Translations under genes and position numbers: made by a program | Source of the DNA: an uncultured Lachnospiraceae bacterium | Lineage (GTDB): Bacteria > Bacillota > Clostridia > Lachnospirales > Lachnospiraceae | Assembly: GCA_910584585.1 (NCBI GenBank) | Contig: CAJUBP010000012.1 | Coordinates: 36,667-100,666, forward strand | Direction: 5' to 3' | DNA: 64,000 nt | Notes under the pieces: model-generated | The model's database searches: none | What the model saw: the letters and a program-made list of their open reading frames with translations, nothing else | Told to the model about the DNA's origin: nothing | In this document: positions 34,848-44,068 of the stretch, piece by piece | Position numbering within the stretch: position 1 is the stretch's first letter | Layout: every line of letters begins with the position of its first letter

Positions 34848-36539
34848 GTGAGAACCATAAGTATCGAAAATGACGGATTTGAATCAATCCGTGAGAAAAA
34901 TTGTTTTTATGTGGATAAGACGGGTTTTATCAAAGAATGGTGGGAGAGCGAGGATAAGGTGACCCTGATTACCCGTCCCCGCCGTTTTGGGAAAACATTG
35001 AATATGAATATGCTGAATTGCTTCTTTTCCAATCAGTACGCAGGGCGGGGAGAATTGTTTGAAGGGCTTGCTGTGTGGGAAGAGGAAAAATACCGCAGGC
35101 TGCAGGGTATGTTTCCTGTAGTGTTTCTTACGTTCGCTGATGTGAAAGCCGCGTCCTTTGAAGGGGCAGTTGCCGCAATAAAACAGAATATTACGGAATT
35201 GTATAATCAGTATGATTTTCTGCGAAAAGGGGATTTGCTGAATGAGAAAGAAAAGGAACAATATGATTCTGTACGTTATACCATGGAAGATTCTCTTGCG
35301 GTGACGGCAATCCGTACCTTGATGGGATATCTGAGCCGCTATTATGGGAAAAAGGTTCTTATGCTGCTGGATGAATATGATACGCCGCTGCAGGAGGCCT
35401 ACGTCAGTGGATATTGGGAAGAAATGACTTCTTTTCTGCGCGGCCTGTATCATGCGGCCTTTAAGACAAACCCCTATTTGGAACGGGCTGTTCTGACGGG
35501 CATTACCCGAATCAGCAAAGAATCCATTTTTTCGGATTTGAACAATCTGGAGGTTGTGACCGCTACCTCCGACAAATACGCGGCGGCTTTTGGATTTACA
35601 GAAGAAGAGGTGTTTGACGCGCTGGAAGAGGCGGGGATGCCGGAACAGAAAGAAGAAGTAAAAGCATGGTACGACGGGTTTACCTTTGGCGCCCGGCGGG
35701 ATATTTATAATCCCTGGTCCATTACCAATTTTTTAGATTCAGGGAAGTTCGGTTTGTACTGGGCGGACAGCAGTTCCAATGCTTTGGTAAGCCATCTGAT
35801 TCGGACAGGAGACGCGGGAATCAAACAGCGGATGGAAGATTTGCTGGAGGGCAAAAGCATTTTTACGGAATTAGACGAGCAGATTGTATTCAAAGAACTG
35901 GAATGGAATGGAACAGCCATCTGGAGCCTGCTGTTGGCCAGCGGGTATCTGAGAGTGGAGTCCTGCCCATCCTATCATGCGGCTAAAGGAGCGGAATATG
36001 AGCTAAAGCTGACCAATTTTGAGGTATTGCGCATGTTTGAGCGAATGATCCGGCTTTGGTTTCAAAGAAATCACGCAGGATACTGTGAGTTTGTAAAAGC
36101 CTTGCTGGCAGGGGATATCAAAGCGATGAATTATTATATGAATAAGGTGGCTCTTGCCACATTCAGTTTCTTTGATACTGGGAAGAAACCTTCGGAGCAA
36201 TCAGAACCAGAACGCTTTTACCATGGTTTTGTCCTGGGCCTGATGGTGGACAGCCGGGAAGACTATATCATAACATCCAATCGGGAAAGCGGTTTCGGGC
36301 GTTATGATGTGGTAATGGAGCCTGTTTCCCCGGCAGATTCAAAGCTGCCGGCCATTGTGCTCGAATTCAAAGTGCGCGATCCGGGGGAGGAAGGGACTCT
36401 TGAGGATACCGTCCGCGCGGCCCATAGGCAGATGGAAGAGAAAAATTATGACACGGCATTGCTGCGCAAGGGAATTGCAAAAGAGAGAATCCGTCATTAT
36501 GGGTTTGCTTTTGAAGGGAAAAAAGTATTGATTGGATAG
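34848..36539 (+). CDS. AAA-ATPase-like protein with C-terminal PD-(D/E)XK nuclease domain
   Basis: Matches the AAA-ATPase_like/PDDEXK_9 family abundant in gut anaerobes. The N-terminus FESIREKNCFYVDKTGFI and Walker A RPRRFGKTLNMNM are characteristic; a Walker B-like LMLLDEYDTPLQEA follows. The C-terminal nuclease core is GRYDVVMEP then IVLEFKV (D...ExK). A GTG start at 34848 gives 563 aa. The family is thought to be linked to mobile or toxin-like DNA, but the role is not established. Flanked downstream by palindromic elements. Confidence 0.85.
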   Translation: MRTISIENDGFESIREKNCFYVDKTGFIKEWWESEDKVTLITRPRRFGKTLNMNMLNCFFSNQYAGRGELFEGLAVWEEEKYRRLQGMFPVVFLTFADVKAASFEGAVAAIKQNITELYNQYDFLRKGDLLNEKEKEQYDSVRYTMEDSLAVTAIRTLMGYLSRYYGKKVLMLLDEYDTPLQEAYVSGYWEEMTSFLRGLYHAAFKTNPYLERAVLTGITRISKESIFSDLNNLEVVTATSDKYAAAFGFTEEEVFDALEEAGMPEQKEEVKAWYDGFTFGARRDIYNPWSITNFLDSGKFGLYWADSSSNALVSHLIRTGDAGIKQRMEDLLEGKSIFTELDEQIVFKELEWNGTAIWSLLLASGYLRVESCPSYHAAKGAEYELKLTNFEVLRMFERMIRLWFQRNHAGYCEFVKALLAGDIKAMNYYMNKVALATFSFFDTGKKPSEQSEPERFYHGFVLGLMVDSREDYIITSNRESGFGRYDVVMEPVSPADSKLPAIVLEFKVRDPGEEGTLEDTVRAAHRQMEEKNYDTALLRKGIAKERIRHYGFAFEGKKVLIG

Positions 36540-36545
36540 GGAGTA

Positions 36546-36711
36546 CTAGTATAATCCACCTTAAATAAGCGTACATTTGACAGGCCTAAATTTCCGATAG
36601 CACATGTCAAAAATCCTCAGCGTAGAACCACTACGCCTCCGGTTTTTGACATGCGCTCTCGAAAATTTATTCTCAGTCAAATGTACGCTTATTTAAGGTG
36701 GATTATACTAG
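36546..36711. repeat. Palindromic element A1
   Basis: Perfect 36-bp inverted repeats begin CTAGTATAATCCACC at 36546 and end at 36711. Inside, AAATTTCCGATAGC pairs with GCTCTCGAAAATTT, and at the centre TCAAAAATCCTCAGCGTAG faces CTACGCCTCCGGTTTTTGA. The whole 166 bp can fold as one hairpin. The core is shared with element A2 but the outer arms are not. Confidence 0.85.
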
Positions 36712-36840
36712 AGCGTGTCTTAAAATTCATTCCCGCAATCAGCCGCCCCTGCTTCATGCCAGATTTCATGCTGAATTTAGTCAATGCAGCATGAAATCCG
36801 AGGCAAATTGGGGCGGCGTCTTGCGGAAAGCAATTTGTTC
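36708..36840. repeat. Palindromic element B1 (right end degraded)
   Basis: Starts CTAGAGCGTGTCTTAAAATT and continues CATTCCCGCAATC, like element B2. An internal stem GCCGCCCC/GGGGCGGC holds a hairpin GATTTCATGCTG/CAGCATGAAATC. The right end reads GCGGAAAGCAATTT and then departs from the expected mirror. It shares CTAG with A1. No gene lies in 36540-36855. Confidence 0.75.
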
Positions 36841-36855
36841 TGTTACATGTAAAAT

Positions 36856-37059
36856 TCACTTTTTTGAGGAACGTCCCAGCAGATAGTCTACAGACACATC
36901 GTAATAATCAGCCAGTTTCATAAAAATTTCTATTGGGATATTTATTTTACCAAGTTCATATTTGGAGTAGGTCGTCTGTTTTATATGCAGATAATCAGCC
37001 AATTCCTGCTGTTTTTTGTCAGAGTCTTCTCTTAAATTCCTGATATTTTCGAACACCAC
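36856..37059 (-). CDS. Small XRE-family transcriptional regulator
   Basis: 67-residue helix-turn-helix Cro/CI protein: KKQQELADYLHIKQTTYSKYELGKINIP covers the HTH, ending VSVDYLLGRSSKK. GTG at 37059 is chosen because AGAGG lies 8 nt upstream; a GTG three codons earlier overlaps that site. Divergent from the ECF sigma gene; their 200-nt gap could hold both promoters. Confidence 0.88.
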   Translation of the reverse strand: MVFENIRNLREDSDKKQQELADYLHIKQTTYSKYELGKINIPIEIFMKLADYYDVSVDYLLGRSSKK

Positions 37060-37263
37060 GCAAAACACCTCTGTTTCATATATTCTGAGACAATTATAAA
37101 AAGAGAATGCAAAGCTTGTTGCAAAATAGTCGCAACACGACTATAATGAAAGAAAAAATGGGAACCTTTTAACCTTTTCAGATATCTGTATAAATAGAGG
37201 GTTCCTAAGTCAATCTGTTTTTGGAATGGGAATCAATGGTCAAAGGATGAAAGGCAGTTACAT

Positions 37264-37749
37264 ATGAAAGCAGGAAAATTTTGCGAATATGTCAATAAAT
37301 ACAGGGACAGCCTGTATATTTTGGCGCTGGCAATATTGAAAAATGAAGCGGACGCAGAGGACGCTGTGGGCAATGCCATTTTAAAGGCATATGAGAATAT
37401 AGGCCAGTTAAAAGCAGTTCACAAGTTCAAGCCGTGGATGCTCACGGTGACGAAAAATGAGGCTTTGAAAATCAGAAAAAAGCGATTGATTCTGCCGGGA
37501 AATGAAACGGTGGAAGCAATGCTGCATCCCGTCCAGGAGCATTATGACGAACTGTGGGATATTTTGCAGCAGATGAAAGAGGAATACCGCCTGGCGGTAG
37601 TTTTGTTTTATTATGAGGGTCTGTCCCTTCGGGATATTGCGGATGTCTTGAATATCCCTGTTGGAACCGTGAAATCCAGGCTGAACCGGGGAAAGGCGGA
37701 AATCAGAAACGCGCTGGAAAGGGGGAACAGAGATGGGAAAATTGGATAA
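37264..37749 (+). CDS. ECF-type RNA polymerase sigma factor
   Basis: 161-aa group 4 sigma factor. Region 2 (YRDSLYILALAILKNEADAEDAVGNAILKAYENI) and region 4 (LFYYEGLSLRDIADVLNIPVGTVKSRLNRGK) are both present. Overlaps the anti-sigma gene by 17 nt, so they are made together. Its regulon may include the surface protein genes that follow, but no shared promoter motif was proven. Confidence 0.92.
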   Translation: MKAGKFCEYVNKYRDSLYILALAILKNEADAEDAVGNAILKAYENIGQLKAVHKFKPWMLTVTKNEALKIRKKRLILPGNETVEAMLHPVQEHYDELWDILQQMKEEYRLAVVLFYYEGLSLRDIADVLNIPVGTVKSRLNRGKAEIRNALERGNRDGKIG

Positions 37750-38806
37750 AAAAATCAGGAAATTATCAAAAGAATTTCAGGTTCCGGAAAGTTACCACGA
37801 GAAAGTGGATGAAATTTTAGAGACGATTCGGGAAGACGATATGCCGGTGCCCAGAAGCAGAGTTTCCTTGCGGGTGGCAGGCATTGTGGCGGCTATCTGT
37901 GTGGTGCTGACGGGTTATCTGTGTTTCTCCGGCACAGTGGTGGCAGAAGCAGGGGTGTTTGAATTGTTTAAGCAGACCATCCTTGATTTTTTTGGAATGG
38001 GAGAAGATGAGTCGCAGCAGATAGGCATTGGAAGTGATGAGGAAAGCGGAGTCAGCAGGCCGGATCTGCTGATTGAACTGCAGGAAAAGGTGATGGACAG
38101 TCAGAATATCTACCTGATGGTGAAGATAACTGCGCCTCCTGACGTGGAATTAAGTGACAAAGTCACCTTTGATTATTTTGGTTTCTGCGAAGGTTCCAAT
38201 TACAATGCTATGGATGTGCTGCCGGGAGCCAGGGACTGTACCCTTCTTGAATTGTTAGAAGGAAAGAAGAATATGGCGTCTTATGTGCTTACCTTATCTA
38301 CCGATCAGCAGGTGGAAGAAGGGAAAGAGGTTACCGCGTTCTTTAAAGATTTGGTTCTGGATCCCTATGGAGAGGATCCGAAGCTTTTGGTAGAGGGGAT
38401 GTGGAGCGTTTCTTTTACCTCATCCTATACGGTTTCCGATGACGCGGCGGTGGAACAGGAAGGTGATACGGTTTATTCTTTTATGGGCACTACGGCAATT
38501 ATAAAAGATGTGAAAGTTCTTCCTCTGGGGCTGACGTTGATTTCCGATGTTTCCAATGTGCCGGTGGAGGAACTGCATACTGCCAATCCGGGAATTACAG
38601 TGCGGCTGAAAATGGCGGATGGAAGCGAAAGAGCCGTAGAAAGCCCTGATCCGGAGGTGGCAACCATTACAAGCGGAGGAAGCATTGCGGAATATGAGGA
38701 GGAAGGAAAAAGGTACCATAAACTGACCAGTCAGTTTGAGGAAGCGATAGATACCAGTCAGGTAGTTGGAGTTTTTATCGAGGACTGTTATGTGCCGTTA
38801 CAGTGA
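37733..38806 (+). CDS. Membrane-bound anti-sigma factor (DUF4179-like)
   Basis: Cytoplasmic N-terminus (about 1-44) to hold the sigma factor, one transmembrane helix (about 45-66), then a large extracellular domain of beta character (about 75-357) resembling DUF4179 proteins. Gene order sigma then anti-sigma supports the role. The extracellular signal is unknown. Confidence 0.82.
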   Translation: MGKLDKKIRKLSKEFQVPESYHEKVDEILETIREDDMPVPRSRVSLRVAGIVAAICVVLTGYLCFSGTVVAEAGVFELFKQTILDFFGMGEDESQQIGIGSDEESGVSRPDLLIELQEKVMDSQNIYLMVKITAPPDVELSDKVTFDYFGFCEGSNYNAMDVLPGARDCTLLELLEGKKNMASYVLTLSTDQQVEEGKEVTAFFKDLVLDPYGEDPKLLVEGMWSVSFTSSYTVSDDAAVEQEGDTVYSFMGTTAIIKDVKVLPLGLTLISDVSNVPVEELHTANPGITVRLKMADGSERAVESPDPEVATITSGGSIAEYEEEGKRYHKLTSQFEEAIDTSQVVGVFIEDCYVPLQ

Positions 38807-38879
38807 GCATGAGAGTTGACTGTCTGCTGCTGTTTTCGGACTCAGTATATCTATATGTGCCGCTGCAGTGAGCATGAGA
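38789..38879 (+). repeat. Duplicated 3' end of the anti-sigma gene
   Basis: TATGTGCCGTTACAGTGAGC at 38789 recurs with two changes at 38851 (62 nt apart), each followed by ATGAGAG. The second copy is non-coding debris. Confidence 0.75.
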
Positions 38880-38981
38880 GCTGTGCGTAATCAGAGAAAG
38901 TGAAAGGGGATGAGGGCTGAAGCGTAAAAGAATAGAATTGTTTGCAGTAAATTTATGATGCAGGGAAAGAGAGGAAAATTT

Positions 38982-41492
38982 ATGAAATTAAACATTAGTG
39001 AAACAGAAAAGAAAATGGTGAAACGCGCAGAAAAGAGGATCAGGAAAAAGAAAGTCCTGGCGTCTCTGCTGGCATTATGCCTTGCAGTTTCCGGCGTCTT
39101 TGCGTCTCCTTTGGGATGTGACACGGCAGAGGCAAATGAAGGAGAAGGGGATACCTGGGTAAAAAAAGCGGATGAACAGGGGCATGGATACTGGTATCGT
39201 GAATTAGAAGAGGGCGGAATAGAAATCACTGGTTTCACAGAACCGGAACAGCAGGAAGGGGAAGCTGCCGGTACGTTAGCGGAAGTTACGGTTCCCCCGG
39301 TTTTAAACGGCAAGAACGTAGTGCGGATAGGAAATGAGGCGTTTTATGGGGGCACATCCTGGTACTGCAGGGAATGTGTGAAAAAGATCGTCATTCCCAA
39401 AGGAGTTACAAGCATTGGGCGAAGCGCTTTTGAAGGCTGCGAAAAGCTGGAAGAAATCATTTTGCCGGAAGGGATTGTACGTATGGAGCAGAGCGCTTTC
39501 GCTGGCTGCGGCAGCCTGAAACAGCTCGAACTTCCAGACAGTCTTATTTCTATAGAAAAAGATATGGTTTCGGGGTGCGGCAGTTTGAAGGAAATCACAA
39601 TTCCCAATGGTGTAACAGACATAACTCCAAGGGCGTTAGAGTGCGGCGGACTGACAGCAATTTATGTGTCAGAGGGAAATCTTTCTTACGCCTCACAGGA
39701 CGGAATTCTTTATAACAAGGATAAGAGTATTTTGCTGTGCTGTCCGGGAGGGAAAATCAGCGGAGCCTTTGCCATCCCTGAAAATACACAGGAAATCGGG
39801 GATGAAGCATTTTGGGGCTGCAAAGGTCTGACAGAACTTACAGTCACTGAAAATGTGGAGCGGATTGGGGCTTGGGCCTTCAACAGCCTTCCATTGACAC
39901 AGATTGAAATACCGGGAACTGTAAAGGAAATTGGCGAATATGCATTTTTTAATTGCGATAAGCTGGGAAAAATCACCTTGGGAGAAGGTATTGAGACGAT
40001 TGGCAGCGAGGCGTTTGCGTTAACTACTACATCGTGTGCGGAGGGAGAGACGGAAGGCGTTACGATTCCTGCAAGCGTTATAAATTTGGGGAGTGATGTA
40101 TTTGGAAGATGCGTAAACCTGCCGGCCATCTATGCAGCAGAGGGAAACAATCATTATGCGTCGGAAGACGGGATTCTGTATGATAAGAATAAAACAACCA
40201 TGCTGGCCTGTCCGGCAGGCAAGAGCGGCGAGGCGCTGATTCCTGCAAGCGTTACGGACATTGATATCGATCTGTTTGAGCCTTGTGACAAGATAACCGC
40301 AATAACAGTAGATGACGGCAATCTGGTTTACGCATCGGAAGACGGAATCCTGTATAACAAGGATAAAACCGTTTTGATGCTTTGTACGAAGGCGAAGATT
40401 CAGCCAAGTGAAGTCCGTATTATAGTTCCGGATACAGTGCAGAGCATCGGGGAAAAGGCGTTCGGCCATGGCAATGGCTGGGAGAAACATGTGACATTGG
40501 TCTGTTATGAAGGTTCTCCGGCACAGAAATACGCGGATGAGCATGAAATGAAATTCGAGGCGTCAAGAGAAGCGTATACGTTTACCATTACCTTTGACGC
40601 GAATGGCGGTATGAATACAGGCGCGGCAAATCTTGCGGTAACAGAAGGGCAGACAATCAGCGGTATGGGATTTGCGCTTCCGGCAGCAAGCCGGACAGGA
40701 TATGATTTCCTGGGGTGGTATACGGCCAGGACAGGAGGAACAAAAGTCACAGCGGAGACAAGGTTTGCAGGCGATCAGACGGTGTACGCGCAGTGGGAAC
40801 AGCAATCTTCCGAAGATGATTCTAACCAGGATTCTACACAGCCCGGCGGCTCCGGCAGTTCGCCACAGCCTGGCGGTTCTGGTGACTCTGTGCAGCCTGG
40901 CGGTTCTGGTGACTCTGTGCAGCCCGGCGGTTCCGATGGCTCTGTGCAGCCCGGCGGTTCCGGCGGCTCCCAGCAGGAGCAAACGGTCAAGTATACTGTG
41001 ACATTCCACAAAAATGGCGGGAGCAAGATCAGTAAATCCAGCATTACCGTTGAAAAAGGCCGGAAAATAGGCAAACTTCCAACTGCGCAGAGAAAAGGCT
41101 ATACCTTGGAAGGCTGGTATACTGCCAAGAAAGGCGGGGCAAAAATCACGTCTTCCACAAAGATTACAAAAAATCAAACAGTGTATGCCCATTGGAAGAA
41201 AGTGGCAAAACCAAAGAGAGCAGGAAAACCGTCCTTAAAAAGCCAGAAAAGCGGACAGCTCACGGTAAGTTACAAAAAAATCAGCGGTGTGAAGGGATAC
41301 GAAATTTGCTGGTCCGCCAAAAAGAATTTTAAAGGCGCCAAAAAGACAAATACTTCTAAGACAAAAGTTATCTTAAAAAAATTAAAAAAAGAAACGATCT
41401 ATTATGTAAAAGTCCGCGGATACAAGCTGGATTCCGCAGGAAAAAAAGTTTACGGAAGCTATGGCGCGTATCGGAAGCTGAAAATAAAATAA
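38982..41492 (+). CDS. BspA-like leucine-rich repeat surface protein
   Basis: Secreted adhesin-like protein. Signal peptide (basic start to about residue 40, then ANEGEGD), eight or so LRR_5 units (ITSIGRSAFEGCEKLEEI type, about 90-500), two InlB B-repeat/Flg_new domains (YTFTITFDANGG..YAQWEQ and YTVTFHKNGG..YAHWKK) separated by a linker of PGGSGDSVQ-like 8-mers, and a C-terminal fibronectin III-like domain. AGAGG before the ATG at 38982 sets the start; 836 aa. No LPXTG or choline-binding anchor is seen. Confidence 0.87.
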   Translation: MKLNISETEKKMVKRAEKRIRKKKVLASLLALCLAVSGVFASPLGCDTAEANEGEGDTWVKKADEQGHGYWYRELEEGGIEITGFTEPEQQEGEAAGTLAEVTVPPVLNGKNVVRIGNEAFYGGTSWYCRECVKKIVIPKGVTSIGRSAFEGCEKLEEIILPEGIVRMEQSAFAGCGSLKQLELPDSLISIEKDMVSGCGSLKEITIPNGVTDITPRALECGGLTAIYVSEGNLSYASQDGILYNKDKSILLCCPGGKISGAFAIPENTQEIGDEAFWGCKGLTELTVTENVERIGAWAFNSLPLTQIEIPGTVKEIGEYAFFNCDKLGKITLGEGIETIGSEAFALTTTSCAEGETEGVTIPASVINLGSDVFGRCVNLPAIYAAEGNNHYASEDGILYDKNKTTMLACPAGKSGEALIPASVTDIDIDLFEPCDKITAITVDDGNLVYASEDGILYNKDKTVLMLCTKAKIQPSEVRIIVPDTVQSIGEKAFGHGNGWEKHVTLVCYEGSPAQKYADEHEMKFEASREAYTFTITFDANGGMNTGAANLAVTEGQTISGMGFALPAASRTGYDFLGWYTARTGGTKVTAETRFAGDQTVYAQWEQQSSEDDSNQDSTQPGGSGSSPQPGGSGDSVQPGGSGDSVQPGGSDGSVQPGGSGGSQQEQTVKYTVTFHKNGGSKISKSSITVEKGRKIGKLPTAQRKGYTLEGWYTAKKGGAKITSSTKITKNQTVYAHWKKVAKPKRAGKPSLKSQKSGQLTVSYKKISGVKGYEICWSAKKNFKGAKKTNTSKTKVILKKLKKETIYYVKVRGYKLDSAGKKVYGSYGAYRKLKIK

Positions 41493-41525
41493 AATGACAG
41501 GAAGGCAGAAAGGGGGAAGTTTTGA

Positions 41526-43169
41526 ATGAATGGAAAAAAGAGCAGAATATTTGGAATGGTTCTGTTGATTTTGGCAGGATTTATCCTGCCTTGGAACTGG
41601 AATGTGGTAAATGCGGAAACAGAAGAGGCCGTTATTTATGACGCGTCTGAATTTGAGGTTTTTGAAGGCCGTACAAAGGAGGAAGTGGGGCAGAAATACG
41701 GAGAAGCCCTTTACGCGGGGGACAGCTATGTGGATGGGGAAAAAGCTTCTTACTATGAGGAAATGTATTCCCTGGAAAGTCCATACGCTGCCGGGAAGCT
41801 AACGGCGGACGCCCACAAGACCATGACGGCCATGGCGGAATTCTATCGCTGGCTGGTGGGCGTGGAACCGCTGCAGGAAGCTTCTGCCCATTCCGATCAA
41901 TTGCAGACGGAGGCCTTGATTCGGAATTTTGAATTTAATCACAACGTATCTGATTTAAGCAAACCGGAGGATATGCCCCAGGAATTTTGGGATTTGGGCG
42001 CGAAAAATTATGTTCATACCATTTTGGCAAGATATTCGACGCCCCGCGGCTCCATTACAAGCTGGATGAACGAGGGCTATTCCGCTTCTTACGGATGGGA
42101 TACGGTAGGGCACCGTTATGCCATTATCGGCAGCGCGGTTTCTGATTTGCAGTTTGGTTATGCGGGAACCATTGCGGCAGGGTGGGAAAAAGCTTACGAA
42201 AACACCATGAGCCTGCCCTTTAGCGCCTATCCGGCGCCGGGCTATATGCCCTGCGACTTGGTAAATGGAAAAAGCTCCGCATGGAGCATTGAGATTCAGA
42301 ATGAAAAAATATCCATAGAAGATAACAGCGGCCTTGCGGTAAAGGTGACAAAGACGGATACCGGAGAAAGCTATGAATGTACGGTGGCAAACGGAAAACT
42401 GCTGGCGTCTTCGGGCGGTTCCCTCCTGGTTTTTGTCCAGCCCTCTCCTGACGCTGGGAGCCGTTACTCCGGAAGTTACCGGGTAGAGGTGACAGGGCTT
42501 GCGGATGTGGCCTCCGGCAAAGAGGCGGCGCTTATCTATACCACGGAGTTTTTTGACCCGACGGCGTATACGCCGTCTTATGTGCAGACGGTTTCAGCAG
42601 ATGGAATTGAGGAATATGTGCTGTATCAAAGTATGGCGGCAACGGAAAACCTGGAAAAGATTGCGTATGCCCTGCCCATGGAAGTGACAGTTACGGCAGA
42701 AAACGGGAGGAACGTGCAGGTTCCGGTGAAAGGAAAATGGATTTTGAATGAGGAAGAGCAATGCTGGACGAATGAGGCGGACGCCGCAATGCTGCCGCCG
42801 GATATTTCAGATCGGGAGCATGTGCTTGAGAGGTGCGCCGTCTATTACCGGATTTCAGACAGTATCTACGATTCCTATAATTCTCTGCGGATTTCCCCTT
42901 CCAGGCCGAAGGCGGGAGAGGAAGGGAATCTGTTGGTATATCTTTCATTGACTTCCGCAGACGCCAGTGCTGTATTTCAATTAGTTCCTCAGGAGGATGG
43001 CTCATACATCGGGCAGAAAAAGTATGATTCCCGCACTTACGGCGAGTTTTATGAAGATGCGTCTGGGAATCATGTGTATCATATTCCGTCTTTTCAGGAA
43101 AGCGACAGCGGTGAATATTTTTCCATCTTTTATGATTCCACAGATACCTGTGCCTATGTTTCTACATAG
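41526..43169 (+). CDS. Secreted CAP-like surface protein, ended by an in-frame amber codon
   Basis: Signal peptide (about 1-30, cleavage after VNA) precedes a divergent CAP/SCP-like domain (about 80-240, with HSDQLQTEALIRNFEFNHN and DTVGHRYAIIG) and Ig-like beta segments. The gene is 33 nt after the LRR gene. TAG at 43167-43169 stops the frame mid-domain, and the same frame continues for 253 more sense codons of convincing protein (next entry). CAG to TAG (Gln to stop) would be a one-base change. 547 aa as read. The CAP call is tentative. Confidence 0.75.
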   Translation: MNGKKSRIFGMVLLILAGFILPWNWNVVNAETEEAVIYDASEFEVFEGRTKEEVGQKYGEALYAGDSYVDGEKASYYEEMYSLESPYAAGKLTADAHKTMTAMAEFYRWLVGVEPLQEASAHSDQLQTEALIRNFEFNHNVSDLSKPEDMPQEFWDLGAKNYVHTILARYSTPRGSITSWMNEGYSASYGWDTVGHRYAIIGSAVSDLQFGYAGTIAAGWEKAYENTMSLPFSAYPAPGYMPCDLVNGKSSAWSIEIQNEKISIEDNSGLAVKVTKTDTGESYECTVANGKLLASSGGSLLVFVQPSPDAGSRYSGSYRVEVTGLADVASGKEAALIYTTEFFDPTAYTPSYVQTVSADGIEEYVLYQSMAATENLEKIAYALPMEVTVTAENGRNVQVPVKGKWILNEEEQCWTNEADAAMLPPDISDREHVLERCAVYYRISDSIYDSYNSLRISPSRPKAGEEGNLLVYLSLTSADASAVFQLVPQEDGSYIGQKKYDSRTYGEFYEDASGNHVYHIPSFQESDSGEYFSIFYDSTDTCAYVST

Positions 43170-43931
43170 TTTGTAAAATTAACCGTTCAGAATTCAGATG
43201 ATTCGCAGAATCCGGGCAATAGCGGAGAAAATCAGAATCCGGGAGGCGGAGACGGAGAACAGAATCCAGGAAGCGGAAATCAAAATCCGGGAAGCGGAGG
43301 AGCAAATCAGAACCCTGGAAGCGGAGATGGGAATCAGAATACCGGAAACGGAACAGGGAATGCAGGAAAGAAAGGAAATCAGACAGTAAGCTGCGCAAAA
43401 ACGTACTGCAAGGCATATGGGAACAGCCCATTTTCATTAAAGGCCAAAGTGACGAAAGGGGATGGAAAGCTCACCTATGCAAGTTCTGATGGAAAAGTTG
43501 CTTCGGTAAACAGCAAGGGCAGGGTAACTGTGAAAGGAACAGGCATTGCCGTCATCACAGTAAAAGCGGAAGAAACTGCAGATTATTATGCGTCGGAGGT
43601 AAAAGTGACAGTAAAGGTCAGCCCCGCCAGACAGACCTTAAAATCTCTCAAGGCTAAAAAAGGAAAGAAACTGACGGTAAGCTGGAAGAAAGATAAAAGG
43701 GCGACTGGTTATCAGATTCAATATAGTACAGATAAGAAATTCAAAAAGGGCGTAAAGACGGCTCCATTGGTAAAGAACTGTAAAACAGTCTCTAAGACTA
43801 TCTCAAAGCTGAAAGCAGGAAAAAAATATTATGTAAGGGTGCGTTCTTATAAAAAGGTAAAAGTGAACGGAAAGAACAGCATATTGTATGGAGCATGGAG
43901 CAAAGGGAAAAGAAGTCCGACTATTGGTTAA
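43170..43931 (+). pseudogene. In-frame continuation of the CAP-like protein beyond the amber stop
   Basis: Same frame as the preceding gene: FVKLTVQNS, an Asn-Pro-Gly-rich linker (NQNPGSG units), a BIG2-like domain (KLTYASSDGKVASVNSKGRV) and a fibronectin III-like domain (LTVSWKKDKRATGYQIQYST) ending IG-stop. This mirrors the domain order of the neighbouring LRR protein. There is no ribosome-binding site for independent translation near its start. Either a nonsense mutation has split the gene or the amber is read through. Confidence 0.75.
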
Positions 43932-43977
43932 AGAGCTGGACGGAAAGCATGTCGGGAAATGGCGGATTTTTGCAATG

Positions 43978-44010
43978 TATGGATGCGGTTTATTCCGTAC
44001 CGCATCCATA
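43978..44010. terminator. Bidirectional terminator between surface-protein gene and lacI-type gene
   Basis: TATGGATGCGG and CCGCATCCATA form an 11-bp stem between convergent genes, with AT-rich flanks both sides. Confidence 0.7.
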
Positions 44011-44068
44011 TATTGAATAAATATCATTTTCCGGCAGTTCCTTTGTTTTTTTATTGGATGAAAAAATT

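Noticed and set aside
37150..37205. ECF-type autoregulated promoter (GGAACC-TTTT) before the sigma gene
   Set aside because: GGAACC is present but no acceptable -10 lies at ECF spacing; GGAACC/GGTTCC may only form a stem.
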